Below are positions 18,149 through 18,259 of a stretch of DNA of 18,259 nt, one piece after another. Both the position numbers and the translations under genes were made by a program. Each line of letters starts with the position of its first letter. Position 1 is the stretch's first letter. The DNA comes from Phoronis ovalis (Eukaryota; Phoronida; Phoronidae). Under the pieces are notes generated by a model. It saw only the letters and a program-made list of their open reading frames with translations. It searched no databases and had not been told where the DNA came from. The stretch covers positions 1 through 18,259 of the forward strand of contig JAOXYB010018494.1 of the NCBI GenBank assembly GCA_028565635.1. Direction: 5' to 3'.

Positions 18149-18259
18149 TATGCCCATCACTATGTAATAGTGAAAGGGCATATAGCCGTACTGTATGCGT
18201 CGTCGGCGTCGTCGTATGTAACCTTTTCTTTGTCTTGCTATAACGGCTTCAGCTTTCGT
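18149..18259. repeat. Probable repeat edge with nested hairpin and CGTCGTC motif
   Basis: TATGCCC (18149-18155) and GGGCATA (18176-18182) are inverted copies enclosing CACTAT-GTA-ATAGTG (18158-18172), so the whole can fold as a nested hairpin. It is followed by GCGTCGTCGGCGTCGTCG (18197-18214), CpG-dense and unlike the AT-rich intron. This looks like the start of a dispersed repeat that continues past the window edge. Confidence 0.45.

Overview
This window is eukaryotic, AT-rich animal DNA. Short coding exons are separated by long GT-AG introns of very low GC. The only gene I can support runs left to right across almost the whole window. It is a CCDC17 (coiled-coil domain-containing protein 17) orthologue. 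Sixteen exons, from the ATG at 861 to a donor site at 18090, join without a break in reading frame and give about 729 codons. The gene continues past the right edge, so its stop codon is not here. The organism is most likely a bilaterian invertebrate: the protein is clearly related to vertebrate CCDC17 but diverged, and the dispersed repeats are not ones I know from vertebrates. The phylum cannot be fixed from this sequence.

Layout. 1-860 is upstream sequence with a repeat-derived block (about 85-355) and no recognisable promoter. 861-4531 holds exons 1-4: an N-terminal C2HC zinc finger, then the first coiled-coil segments. Intron 4 (4532-7347) carries a 323-bp inverted-repeat element with internal ~30-bp tandem units. 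Intron 5 carries a second inverted-repeat element (7890-8292), related to the block upstream of the gene. 7348-11706 holds exons 5-10: more coiled coil plus the family signature around YLQSGGNDP. Intron 7 contains an unexplained coding-like fragment (10020-10493). Intron 10 contains a 768-bp non-autonomous Tc1/mariner-type element with TA target duplication (12000-12767). 12887-14706 holds exons 11-14, the conserved C-terminal core (GFVIFYDF, KAWVKMDLFD, RVLSGRW, LYLRIVNARDA). 15151-18089 holds exons 15-16: a Pro/Ser-rich linker, then a further strand-rich block beyond where I recall the human protein ending. The window ends inside intron 16, in what looks like the edge of another repeat.

There is one transcription unit, so there is no operon-style context. 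The main points of interest are the complete exon chain with its C-terminal extension, the four repeat-type insertions, and the coding-like fragment in intron 7. I saw no convincing tRNA, rRNA, CRISPR array, or second protein-coding gene.
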